From Cytophagaceae bacterium (GTDB lineage Bacteria > Bacteroidota > Bacteroidia > Cytophagales > Spirosomataceae), in contig CANIYB010000119.1 in assembly GCA_947471105.1 (NCBI GenBank), positions 1 through 7,240 on the forward strand: a DNA stretch of 7,240 bases. The letters run 5' to 3'. A model generated the notes under the pieces. It saw only the letters and a program-made list of their open reading frames with translations, was not told the DNA's origin and did no database searches. The position numbers were made by a program, and so were the translations under genes. Below, piece after piece: positions 1-6,894 of the stretch (position 1 is its first letter; each line of letters begins with the position of its first letter).

Positions 1-260
1 TAAACACGGTAAATCCAGACGCGGTTATCGCTGATTCCAATATTTGGGCAGGCGGTTGGGCCGAAGGTAGAGCGAAAGCTTATGGCATTACGGTGGCCGA
101 ATTACCTGCATTTTATGCCAAAAGAACTATTTTAAATAAGTCGGTATTGCCAGAAGACATTGCCAATGCATGTTTTGCTTTTGTAGGTGGCTTATTGAGT
201 AAATCGACTGGAAATGCCTTGAATGTGGATGGTGGAGTGGCCGCTGGTTTTTTAAGATAG
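1..260 (+). CDS. rhaD: Bifunctional L-rhamnulose-1-phosphate aldolase / short-chain dehydrogenase, C-terminal fragment
   Basis: This is the 3' end of a gene that begins outside the window; the first complete codon is at position 3 and the stop is TAG at 258-260, leaving about 85 residues. The visible part is the end of a short-chain dehydrogenase (Rossmann) domain: an early VNPDAV segment, then WAEGRAKAYGI, a KRTILNKSVLPEDIA stretch, and the closing TGNALNVDGGV motif typical of SDR C-termini. The VNPDAV, AKAYGI and KRT..VLPEDIA pattern is what I recognise from the fused RhaD/alcohol dehydrogenase (RhaEW) family. There an N-terminal class II aldolase splits L-rhamnulose-1-phosphate and the SDR part oxidises L-lactaldehyde with NAD+. 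The aldolase half is not visible, so the fusion is inferred from family resemblance and from the rhamnose isomerase and kinase that follow at +2 nt. A stand-alone SDR is the alternative. It acts in the cytoplasm. Confidence 0.85.
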   Translation, partial: NTVNPDAVIADSNIWAGGWAEGRAKAYGITVAELPAFYAKRTILNKSVLPEDIANACFAFVGGLLSKSTGNALNVDGGVAAGFLR

Positions 261-262
261 AT

Positions 263-1522
263 ATGGATATTTCGAGTCATAATGAAGGTTTAGTAGGGAG
301 GCATAAACGCCAACTTGAATTTCTTACCAGTGAGGTGAATGTTCCTTCTAGTCTTGTTCAAAAATTGAAAGATTTTCAAATTGCGATTCCTTCTTGGGCT
401 TTAGGTACAGGAGGTACACGATTTGGACGTTTTTCAGCGGGAGGAGAACCTAGAAATTTAGAGGAGAAAATTGCCGATGTCGGTTTGTTGCATTCGTTGA
501 ATAAATCTTCAGGTGCCATCTCTTTACATATTCCATGGGATATACCTTCCGATCCTAAGGCCATTATGACATTAGCTGCTCAGCATGGCTTAGCCTTTGA
601 CGCAGTGAATTCAAATACGTTCCAAGACCAATCAGGCCAAGCGCTTTCCTATAAATTCGGGTCGTTGCAACACGTTTCCAAAGCGACGCGTAAACAGGCC
701 ATTGATCACAATATTGACGTCATTAAGCACGGAGTGAGTTTGGGTTCTAAATCCTTAACGGTTTGGTTGTCCGACGGTTCTTGCTTTCCTGGCCAATTGA
801 ACTTCCGAAAAACCTACCAAAGAACGGTTGAGAGTTTAGAAGAGATTTATGCCGCTTTGCCTTCCGATTGGAAATTATATTTGGAATATAAAGCCTATGA
901 GCCTAATTTCTATTCGACGACCGTGGGTGACTGGGGTGCTTCCTATTCCATGGTGAATAAATTAGGTCCGAAAGCGTATACCTTAGTGGACTTAGGCCAT
1001 CATTTACCCAATGCCAACATTGAGCAAATTGTTTCAATCTTGTTAATGGAAGGTAAATTAGGTGGATTCCATTTCAATGATTCCAAATATGGAGATGACG
1101 ATTTAACCGCTGGATCCATTAAGCCTTATCAGTTGTTTTTAATCTTCAACGAATTAGTGGAAGGAATGGATGCGAATGGAATGAACCACGCAAAAGACCT
1201 TGGTTGGATGATCGACGCTTCACACAATGTGAAAGATCCCTTAGAAGATTTAATGCAATCAGTTGAAGCGATTCAAATCGCCTATGCTCAGGCCTTATTG
1301 GTGGATCAAAAAGCATTAGAAATTGCCCGCGACGAAAATGATGTCGTTCAATGCCAAGAAATTTTACAAGCCGCTTTCAGAACGGATGTACGTTCACTCG
1401 TCGCTCAAGCTCGTTTGGAATTAGGGGGTGCTTTGGATCCATTGGCTTACTTTAGGCATTCAAATGCGCGAGCAAAATTGATCGAAACGCGCGGAGAAAA
1501 AACGCAGGCGACTGGATTATAA
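263..1522 (+). CDS. rhaI: L-rhamnose isomerase, RhaI type (TIM-barrel sugar isomerase)
   Basis: Converts L-rhamnose to L-rhamnulose, the first step of phosphorylative rhamnose breakdown, in the cytoplasm. The 419-residue product fits the 420-440-residue RhaI family (Pseudomonas stutzeri type), not E. coli RhaA. An N-terminal segment (about 41-56, PSWALGTGGTRFGRF) and SLHIPWD (87-93) match family landmarks; His89 sits where the substrate-side histidine is expected. Likely metal ligands are Glu208 (LEYK), Asp243 (LVDLGHH), His270 (GFHFND) and Asp318 (MIDASH). The Glu-Asp-His spacing of 35 and 27 equals what I recall for the P. stutzeri enzyme; Asp318 is about two residues off. His247, Asp273 and the acidic run at 278-280 may serve the second metal. 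The ATG lies 2 nt after the preceding stop, with no clear Shine-Dalgarno, which implies translation coupled to the upstream gene. Related isomerases accept several sugars, so rhamnose specificity leans partly on context. Confidence 0.9.
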   Translation: MDISSHNEGLVGRHKRQLEFLTSEVNVPSSLVQKLKDFQIAIPSWALGTGGTRFGRFSAGGEPRNLEEKIADVGLLHSLNKSSGAISLHIPWDIPSDPKAIMTLAAQHGLAFDAVNSNTFQDQSGQALSYKFGSLQHVSKATRKQAIDHNIDVIKHGVSLGSKSLTVWLSDGSCFPGQLNFRKTYQRTVESLEEIYAALPSDWKLYLEYKAYEPNFYSTTVGDWGASYSMVNKLGPKAYTLVDLGHHLPNANIEQIVSILLMEGKLGGFHFNDSKYGDDDLTAGSIKPYQLFLIFNELVEGMDANGMNHAKDLGWMIDASHNVKDPLEDLMQSVEAIQIAYAQALLVDQKALEIARDENDVVQCQEILQAAFRTDVRSLVAQARLELGGALDPLAYFRHSNARAKLIETRGEKTQATGL

Positions 1523-1523
1523 C

Positions 1524-2891
1524 ATGGGGGATCGCATGAAGGTCATGGCAGTTTTTGACATTGGTAAAACGAATAAAAAAGTTTTCCTATGGAATGAATT
1601 GTACCAGATTGTCTTCGAACGCCAACAAAATTTCAATGAAATTCCTGATGAGGATGGTTTTCTAGGGGAAGACTTACCTGCTGTTCGTTTGTGGATGTTG
1701 CAGACTTTTGCTGAAATTAATTCCCTTCCTGAATATCAAATTTGTGCACTTAATTTTTCTGGATACGGCGCCACCGTCGTGTTTGTTGACGAAAAAGGCC
1801 ATGCAGTCAGTCCACTCTATAATTATTTAAAAGCTTTTCCTGAGGGGCTTTTCCCCTATTCAAACTATGGAGGGGAGGATGAATTTGCCCGTGCGACTGC
1901 TTCACCCATTTTAGGTAATTTAAATTCAGGTCTTCAGGCTTTTAGAGTATCTCAGGTGAGTTTAGAGGTTTGGGAAAAAACGAGGTGGGTCATGCATTGG
2001 CCTAATTTTTTATCGTCCATTTTTACCGGAAATTTTGCCTCTGAAATCACGTCGATTGGTTGCCACACCGCCCTTTGGGATTTTGATAAAAAAACGTATC
2101 ATGATTGGGTGACGGATTTTGGTCTAAGAAATAAATTGCCCGAAATAGCGCCATCAAATACTTCCTATCTAAATGAGGAAACAAACATTCCAGTGGGTTT
2201 AGGTTTGCATGATTCTTCGTCGGCTTTAGTGCCATATTTGCGGGTGATGCATTCTCCTTTTTTGCTGTTGTCTACAGGGACTTGGTGCATTGCCATGAAC
2301 CCTTTTGATGAAGAACCCCTTTCGGCGATCGAATTAAAAAATGATGTCTTATGTTTTTTACAAGGAAATGGAAAGCCCGTAAAGGCGGCTCGTTTATTTG
2401 CAGGAAATACGCATGAGATTCAAATTAAGCGACTGCAAGAGCATTACCAAGCATCGCCCACCCAGTATAAAAGTGTTGAATTTAACGCTTCCTATCTAGA
2501 AGTTTTAGACGATCAAATGAAAAATATTCCTTCGGTGGATCAGGCGCACATGGATTATTTAGTTGATTGCGATTTTAATGCGAGAGATTTAAACAAATTC
2601 CCAACCTACGAGTTAGCCTATGTGCAATTGATGATTGATTTGGCGTGCCAACAAATATTTTCATTGAGGTTGTTGTTGAAAGAGGGTACTCCCGTGACCA
2701 AAATATTGGTCGATGGAGGATTTAGTAAAAACTCATTATATATGAATTTCTTAGTACATGCTTTTCCTGCCTTTGAAATTTATGGGGCGGAAGTTGCCCA
2801 GGCGAGCTCATTAGGAGCCGCATTGATGATGCATGAAACATGGAATACCAATGAAATCCCTATGGATCTCGTAAAAATTATAAAATTTTAA
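1524..2891 (+). CDS. rhaK: FGGY-family carbohydrate kinase, probable L-rhamnulokinase
   Basis: Probably phosphorylates L-rhamnulose to L-rhamnulose-1-phosphate with ATP, supplying the aldolase encoded upstream. The 455-residue protein has the two-lobed FGGY/hexokinase-fold landmarks in order: N-terminal phosphate loop FDIGKTNKK (11-19), substrate-side NFSGYGA (77-83), GLGLHDSSSA (225-234) with Asp230 as the likely catalytic base, the second phosphate loop STGTW (250-254), and the adenosine-side segment VDGGFSKN (396-403). A helix around 424-434 closes the fold. Length is normal. The gene starts 1 nt after rhaI at a TAACATG junction. An in-frame ATG at 1536 (giving MKVMAVFDIG) fits the usual compact N-terminus of this family and has a G-rich GGGGGAT just upstream, so the true start may be there; a third ATG lies at 1545. 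Substrate choice among deoxyketoses (rhamnulose or fuculose) is inferred from the neighbours. Confidence 0.87.
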   Translation: MGDRMKVMAVFDIGKTNKKVFLWNELYQIVFERQQNFNEIPDEDGFLGEDLPAVRLWMLQTFAEINSLPEYQICALNFSGYGATVVFVDEKGHAVSPLYNYLKAFPEGLFPYSNYGGEDEFARATASPILGNLNSGLQAFRVSQVSLEVWEKTRWVMHWPNFLSSIFTGNFASEITSIGCHTALWDFDKKTYHDWVTDFGLRNKLPEIAPSNTSYLNEETNIPVGLGLHDSSSALVPYLRVMHSPFLLLSTGTWCIAMNPFDEEPLSAIELKNDVLCFLQGNGKPVKAARLFAGNTHEIQIKRLQEHYQASPTQYKSVEFNASYLEVLDDQMKNIPSVDQAHMDYLVDCDFNARDLNKFPTYELAYVQLMIDLACQQIFSLRLLLKEGTPVTKILVDGGFSKNSLYMNFLVHAFPAFEIYGAEVAQASSLGAALMMHETWNTNEIPMDLVKIIKF

Positions 2892-2892
2892 C

Positions 2893-3606
2893 ATGCGTGT
2901 AGCTCTATTTGTACCTTGTTATGTGGACCAATTTTACCCTCAGGTGGCGATAGCGACCTTGGAGTTATTGGAAAAACTAGGTGTAGAAGTTCACGTGCCT
3001 TCCAATCAAACATGTTGCGGCCAGCCCATGGCCAATTCTGGTTTTGCTTCGTCTACGGAAGGTTGTGATACTAATTTTTCTAAAAACTTTGAAGGGTTTG
3101 ATTACATCGTAGGCCCATCGGGTTCATGTATTTTGCATTTAAAGGAACATCATCCATCCGAAAAGATTCGCAAAAGTGTATTTGAAATTTGTGAGTTTTT
3201 AGTGGATGTGTTGAAAGTGAAATCGTTATCGGCTAATTTTCCGCATAAAATTGGTTTGCATCAGAGTTGCCATGGCCAGCGCGGCTTACATCTAAGTTCG
3301 ATGACCGAGTTAAATGAAAAACCATTTTCTAAACTAGCTTCTTTATTGGATTTAGTGAAGGGAGTGGAATATGTGTACCCTGAACGTGCGGATGAATGTT
3401 GTGGTTTTGGGGGTACTTTTTGTGTGACCGAGGAGGCTGTCTCTGTACGAATGGGTCAGGACCGAGTGGAATCGCATTTAAAAAACGAAATCGAATTTAT
3501 TGTGGGCGGTGATACTTCTTGCTTAATGCACATGGAAGGAATTTTAAAAAGACAAGGGTCAAAAGTTCAGGTGAAACATATTGTAGAAATATTAAATCAT
3601 GCTTAA
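2893..3606 (+). CDS. lutA: L-lactate oxidation complex subunit LutA, (Fe-S)-binding protein with two CCG domains
   Basis: LutA (LldE, YvfV/YkgE family) is part of the cytoplasmic LutABC iron-sulfur complex that oxidises L-lactate to pyruvate. The 237-residue product has two cysteine-rich CCG domains, as expected. The first uses Cys9, Cys41-Cys42 (QTCCGQP) and Cys79 (GPSGSC); the second uses Cys126 (HQSCHGQRG), Cys169-Cys170 (DECCGFGG) and Cys210 (GDTSC). Length and spacing are typical for LutA; glycolate oxidase GlpC/HdrB-like proteins share the domain, but the order lutA-lutB-lutC settles the call. The ATG follows the kinase stop by 1 nt, again TAACATG, and the 3' end overlaps lutB by 8 nt. 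The region before the start is almost pure A/T with no Shine-Dalgarno. Within this operon it would process lactate made from lactaldehyde. Confidence 0.93.
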   Translation: MRVALFVPCYVDQFYPQVAIATLELLEKLGVEVHVPSNQTCCGQPMANSGFASSTEGCDTNFSKNFEGFDYIVGPSGSCILHLKEHHPSEKIRKSVFEICEFLVDVLKVKSLSANFPHKIGLHQSCHGQRGLHLSSMTELNEKPFSKLASLLDLVKGVEYVYPERADECCGFGGTFCVTEEAVSVRMGQDRVESHLKNEIEFIVGGDTSCLMHMEGILKRQGSKVQVKHIVEILNHA

Positions 3607-4957
3607 TCACGCGGAGGCTTCAGAGAAATTTATTGCCGATGCTGAGCGCACGACTTGGCATGATGAAACCCTTTGGTTTGTAAGATCCAAGCGGGATAAA
3701 GTTTCTAAATTATTGCCTGAGTGGGAGGCATTGCGCGAGCAGGCGTCATTAATAAAAGACCATACACTGGCTAATTTGGGTCAATATTTAGAGGAATTTG
3801 AGGCGAAGGCTCAGAAAAATGGAATCATTGTTCATTGGGCCAAAGATGCACATGAGCACAATGAAATTGTCCATTCGATCATTTCAAAACATGGTGGAAA
3901 GGCATTAGTGAAGAGTAAATCCATGCTGACGGAGGAATGTCATTTGAATGAGTTTTTGACCAAAAAAGGAGTGGAGGTTGTGGATACGGATTTGGGTGAG
4001 CGCATTGTCCAATTTAGAAATGAGGTTCCTAGTCATATCGTTTTGCCTGCCATTCACTTGAAAAAGGAGGATGTTGGCGAGACATTTCATGAGTTTTTAG
4101 GAACGCCCAAAGGAAATAAAGATCCTCAGTTTTTGACTGAGGCTGCACGCCAACATTTACGTGGGTATTTTTTAGGAGCCAATGTAGCCATTACGGGAGT
4201 TAATTTTGCCGTGGCGGAGACGGGTGAATTTGTAGTATGTACGAATGAGGGAAATGCTGACATGGGGGCGCATTTAGCCAAAGTTCATATCGCTTGCATG
4301 GGCATTGAAAAAATGATTCCTAAGCGAAAAGACCTTGGTGTATTTTTGAGGTTGTTAGCCAGAAGTGCTACGGGCCAATTAATCACTACGTATTCAAGTC
4401 ATTTTGCGAAACCTCGTGAGGGGCAAGAAATGCATATTGTGTTGGTGGATAATGGTCGCACGCGCCAATTGGCCCGCGACGAGTTCCGTAATTCCTTAAA
4501 GTGCATTCGCTGTGCCGCGTGTTTTAATACCTGTCCTGTGTATCGTAGAAGTGGGGGTCATAGTTATCATCAACCAGTGGCTGGACCTATTGGATCCATT
4601 TTAGCTCCTAATTTTGATAAGTCCGCCAATGTCGATTTGCCTTTTGCCAGTACACTTTGTGGATCATGTTCCAATGTCTGTCCCGTGAAAATTAATATTC
4701 ATGAGCAGTTGTGGTTTTGGCGTCAGGATTTAATGAAAGATGGCTTAGCGCCATTGGGTAAGTCCTTGTCGATGAAGGGAATGGCCTTTGTTTTTTCAAG
4801 TCCAACCATTTTCAGAATGGCCGGGTATATAGGGCGTCTGGTGATGCGTTTTGCTCCTTTTATTGTCAATAATAGCTTTAATCCTTGGTTCAAACAGCGA
4901 GAAATGCCAGATGCACCCAAGGAAAGTTTTCAGTCTTGGTATAAAAATCGAAAATAA
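3599..4957 (+). CDS. lutB: L-lactate oxidation iron-sulfur subunit LutB (LldF family)
   Basis: Central subunit of LutABC, joining a LUD (lactate utilisation) domain to a ferredoxin-like domain. In the 452 residues, the N-terminus carries the family's WHDETLWFVRSKRD block (20-33). The LUD domain spans roughly 70-290, with GANVAITGVNFAVAETGEF (193-211) and TNEGN (215-219) as its signature. The Fe-S region has Cys302, Cys305, Cys308, Cys312 (CxxCxxCxxxCP) and Cys354, Cys357, Cys361 followed by Pro. The expected first cysteine of the second motif is Ser351; I recall this as usual in LutB, so it is not a defect. The C-terminal tail (about 395-430) is moderately hydrophobic but lacks a clear transmembrane helix. 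The ATG overlaps lutA by 8 nt and the stop abuts lutC. This start reproduces the normal short leader before the WHDETLW block. The electron acceptor is not established from sequence. Confidence 0.94.
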   Translation: MLNHAEASEKFIADAERTTWHDETLWFVRSKRDKVSKLLPEWEALREQASLIKDHTLANLGQYLEEFEAKAQKNGIIVHWAKDAHEHNEIVHSIISKHGGKALVKSKSMLTEECHLNEFLTKKGVEVVDTDLGERIVQFRNEVPSHIVLPAIHLKKEDVGETFHEFLGTPKGNKDPQFLTEAARQHLRGYFLGANVAITGVNFAVAETGEFVVCTNEGNADMGAHLAKVHIACMGIEKMIPKRKDLGVFLRLLARSATGQLITTYSSHFAKPREGQEMHIVLVDNGRTRQLARDEFRNSLKCIRCAACFNTCPVYRRSGGHSYHQPVAGPIGSILAPNFDKSANVDLPFASTLCGSCSNVCPVKINIHEQLWFWRQDLMKDGLAPLGKSLSMKGMAFVFSSPTIFRMAGYIGRLVMRFAPFIVNNSFNPWFKQREMPDAPKESFQSWYKNRK

Positions 4958-5506
4958 ATGAGTTCTAGGTCAGACATTTTTGGGGCTATTCAAGCGTTGG
5001 AGAAAAGAGAAATTTCTCATCCTGGCGATTTCAAAAGCTATTCGGCCACTAAAGATCCTGTCGGTGACTTTAAAAATTCTTTGTCGATTGTTGGCGCCAT
5101 GTGCATAGAAGTGGAAAATAAGAAGAATGCGGAGACTCGCTTAAGTGAAATTTATCCAGATTTGCAGCGTTACACGTCGCAGGATGTGGTGGCTAATGGC
5201 CTCGATTTAGAAGCTGTGGATGTATTAGAAATCGACGGAATGTTTGGGGTGGCGGAGAATGGAGCTATTTGGTTATCGGATCAGTTTTTACCTAATCGAG
5301 TGGCGCCCTTTATATGCCAGCATTTGGTTATTTATGTGGCTAAATCCGAGATTGTAGCTACGCTTCATGAAGCTTATGAGCGTTTGGATGGGAATTACGC
5401 CGATTTTGGCCTGTTTCTTTCAGGCCCTTCAAAGACAGCTGATATCGAACAGTCCTTGGTCATAGGAGCCCATGGAGCTCGTAGTTTGTGTGTCGTGCTT
5501 ACCTAG
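4958..5506 (+). CDS. lutC: L-lactate utilisation protein LutC (LUD domain)
   Basis: Third LutABC component, a stand-alone LUD (DUF162) domain protein. The 182-residue product shows the family landmarks: an N-terminal SSRSDIFGAI helix, FGVAENGAIWLSD (96-108), and the C-terminal block GPSKTADIE (156-164) followed by LVIGAHGARSL (167-177). At the position where many LUD proteins, including the LutB here, have ETG, this protein has ENG (100-102); I believe that is a common variant. It is at the short end for LutC, which is often 190-240 residues, with the reduction apparently in the N-terminal and middle parts. Both family landmark blocks are intact, so truncation is unlikely. The ATG begins directly after the lutB stop (TAA then ATG, 0 nt) with no Shine-Dalgarno, so coupled translation is expected. 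It is the last gene of the compact operon; a 120-nt gap follows. Confidence 0.91.
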   Translation: MSSRSDIFGAIQALEKREISHPGDFKSYSATKDPVGDFKNSLSIVGAMCIEVENKKNAETRLSEIYPDLQRYTSQDVVANGLDLEAVDVLEIDGMFGVAENGAIWLSDQFLPNRVAPFICQHLVIYVAKSEIVATLHEAYERLDGNYADFGLFLSGPSKTADIEQSLVIGAHGARSLCVVLT

Positions 5507-5626
5507 CAAAAAGGGTCTACATTAAGATTTTATTATTTTGTGGTTGGGCCTTTTATTCGCTTAAAAGAAAAGGATTATTTTTTGCATTTTTTTTTATAAC
5601 TTGGTATCTCAACCTATTTAATCGAA
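5507..5626 (+). other. Intergenic region between lutC and the Gfo/Idh gene
   Basis: This 120-nt stretch is the only sizeable non-coding gap in the window and is strikingly T-rich on the + strand, with a run of six Ts near 5578-5583 and nine at 5587-5595. It should contain the end of the rha-lut transcript and possibly the promoter of the oxidoreductase gene. I searched for the Bacteroidota promoter pattern (TTTG, about 19 nt, TAnnTTTG). The nearest -7 boxes are TAACTTGG (5597-5604, one mismatch) and a TA-nnn-TTTG version at 5576-5584 with one base too many; neither has a TTTG at the right distance. A promoter is therefore possible but not supported. Read-through from lutC cannot be excluded. 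Confidence 0.5.
5549..5595 (+). terminator. Weak terminator-like hairpin with T-tracts after lutC
   Basis: CCTTTT at 5549-5554 can pair with AAAAGG at 5568-5573. An alternative, mutually exclusive stem pairs CTTTTA (5550-5555) with TAAAAG (5562-5567). T-rich sequence follows, including T6 at 5578-5583 and T9 at 5587-5595. The placement, about 45 nt past the lutC stop and before a new gene, suits a terminator. The stem is only six pairs with at most two G-C pairs, so it is a weak intrinsic terminator at best and could be chance in A/T-rich DNA. Confidence 0.25.
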
Positions 5627-6883
5627 ATGAGTGTATCAAGAAGAAAATTTCTAGGACAATCAGTCCTTGGTTTGACCGCCTTTAGCATTGTACCCCGTCA
5701 TGTATTAGGTAAAGGTTTTTTAGCTCCTAGTGACCAATTAACAAAAGCTATTGTAGGAACTGGTGGCATGGGTCGCGGACATATACCCTATGCCGGTACT
5801 CGAGTGGTGGCAATGTGTGACGTAGATAAAAAAAATCTGCAGCTGGGTCTTGATAAAGTAGAAAAAGGAGTCAAAGCCTTTAGTGATTATAGAGAATTAA
5901 TCCAACTCCCTGAAGTGGACATCGTTCACGTAGCCACTCCTCCTCATTGGCATGGAATTATTGCAGCTGATGCGGCGCGCGCTGGGAAGGATGTTTGGTG
6001 TGAAAAACCGATGACTCGTACGATTGGAGAAGGGAAAAGGTTAGTGGAAGCTGTTCAGCAACATGGAAGAATTTTTCGTTTAAATACCTGGTTTAGATTT
6101 GAAAGTAATTTTTACGGGATGAATACACCTGTGAAACCGATCAAGAAATTAGTGGATTCAGGATTGTTGGGATGGCCTTTAAAAGTTACTGTCAGCAAAC
6201 ACACTGGATTTGATTGGAAATTTTATTGGATTGGAAAAACGGATTTGACGCCTCAACCGGTTCCTTTGGAATTGGATTATGAATCATGGCTAGGGCCTGC
6301 GCCTTATAAACCATATCATGTTCACCGTACTCATGGTACTTTTAGAGGGTATTGGGATTATGATGGAGGTGCTTTGGGAGATATGGGACAGCATTACATG
6401 GATCCAATTCAGTATTTATTAGGAAAAGATGACACAAGTCCCATTTTTATCGAAGTGGATGCGCCTGTTCAAGATAAAGACGCGGTAGGAATCTTTAATC
6501 GCATTACTTATACCTATGCAGATGGATGTCAAATCGTGTTAGATGGAGAAGGAAAAGATGATAAAGTAGCTTATATCGAGGGTCCTAAGGGCAAATTATA
6601 TAAGAATTTCAAAACGGACATTCCAGACTTGGATCGTAAGTTGGCCGAGTTCCCTGAGCCGGCAGCCCAACAAACGGATTTTGTGGATGCGGTTAAAAAC
6701 AGAAAAACATTTGCCTTAAATGAGGCGAATGGATACCGTTCTTGTACACTTGTTAACCTTGGATTGATTGCCATGCGTGTGCATCGGAATCTTAAATTTG
6801 ATCCAATTAAGCAGGAAATCGTAGGTGATGAAGAAGCTAAACAGCTGATGGACCAACCGATGAGAGCGCCTTATATCCTTTAA
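5627..6883 (+). CDS. Gfo/Idh/MocA-family oxidoreductase with twin-arginine (Tat) signal
   Basis: A probable NAD(P)-dependent sugar or polyol oxidoreductase exported by the Tat route; the substrate is unknown. The N-terminus has SRRKFLG (4-10) followed by a hydrophobic stretch (about 11-22), a classic Tat signal, which fixes the start at this ATG. The Rossmann domain begins at AIVGTGGMG (41-49), with Asp65 (CDVD) at the end of strand 2 as a nucleotide-contacting position, then ATPPHWHG (103-110) and the hallmark EKP (126-128), whose Lys127 is normally catalytic. The C-terminal Gfo/Idh domain has GGALGDMGQHYMD (247-259), with Asp252 and His256 as likely active-site residues. At 418 residues it is normal for this branch, common in Bacteroidota and Planctomycetota. 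No clear AxA signal-peptidase site is visible, so it may stay membrane-tethered or be cut elsewhere. The next gene follows after 11 nt and is also predicted to be secreted. Some relatives act as glycoside 3-dehydrogenases; that role here is speculation. Confidence 0.9.
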   Translation: MSVSRRKFLGQSVLGLTAFSIVPRHVLGKGFLAPSDQLTKAIVGTGGMGRGHIPYAGTRVVAMCDVDKKNLQLGLDKVEKGVKAFSDYRELIQLPEVDIVHVATPPHWHGIIAADAARAGKDVWCEKPMTRTIGEGKRLVEAVQQHGRIFRLNTWFRFESNFYGMNTPVKPIKKLVDSGLLGWPLKVTVSKHTGFDWKFYWIGKTDLTPQPVPLELDYESWLGPAPYKPYHVHRTHGTFRGYWDYDGGALGDMGQHYMDPIQYLLGKDDTSPIFIEVDAPVQDKDAVGIFNRITYTYADGCQIVLDGEGKDDKVAYIEGPKGKLYKNFKTDIPDLDRKLAEFPEPAAQQTDFVDAVKNRKTFALNEANGYRSCTLVNLGLIAMRVHRNLKFDPIKQEIVGDEEAKQLMDQPMRAPYIL

Positions 6884-6894
6884 TTTTGAAGAAA

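Noticed and set aside
376..564. Antisense open frame inside rhaI
   Set aside because: It lies wholly within a strongly supported gene, has no recognisable motif and is explained by reverse reading of the coding strand.
4640..4690. Apparent loss of a cysteine in the second Fe-S motif of LutB (Ser351)
   Set aside because: The family normally shows Ser-Thr-Leu-Cys at this place, as far as I recall, so it is not a damaged cluster.
4723..4920. Antisense open frame inside the 3' part of lutB
   Set aside because: A reverse-strand shadow of lutB with no domain features and no start-region support.
5576..5604. Possible Bacteroidota promoter for the Gfo/Idh gene
   Set aside because: The near -7 boxes each deviate (one mismatch, or one extra spacer base) and no TTTG box lies about 19 nt upstream, so it was not listed as a promoter.
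5488..5685. Open frame for a 65-residue hydrophobic peptide bridging lutC and the Gfo/Idh gene
   Set aside because: It overlaps the well-supported lutC end and the Tat signal coding region in another frame, and its hydrophobic look comes from translating T-rich intergenic DNA.
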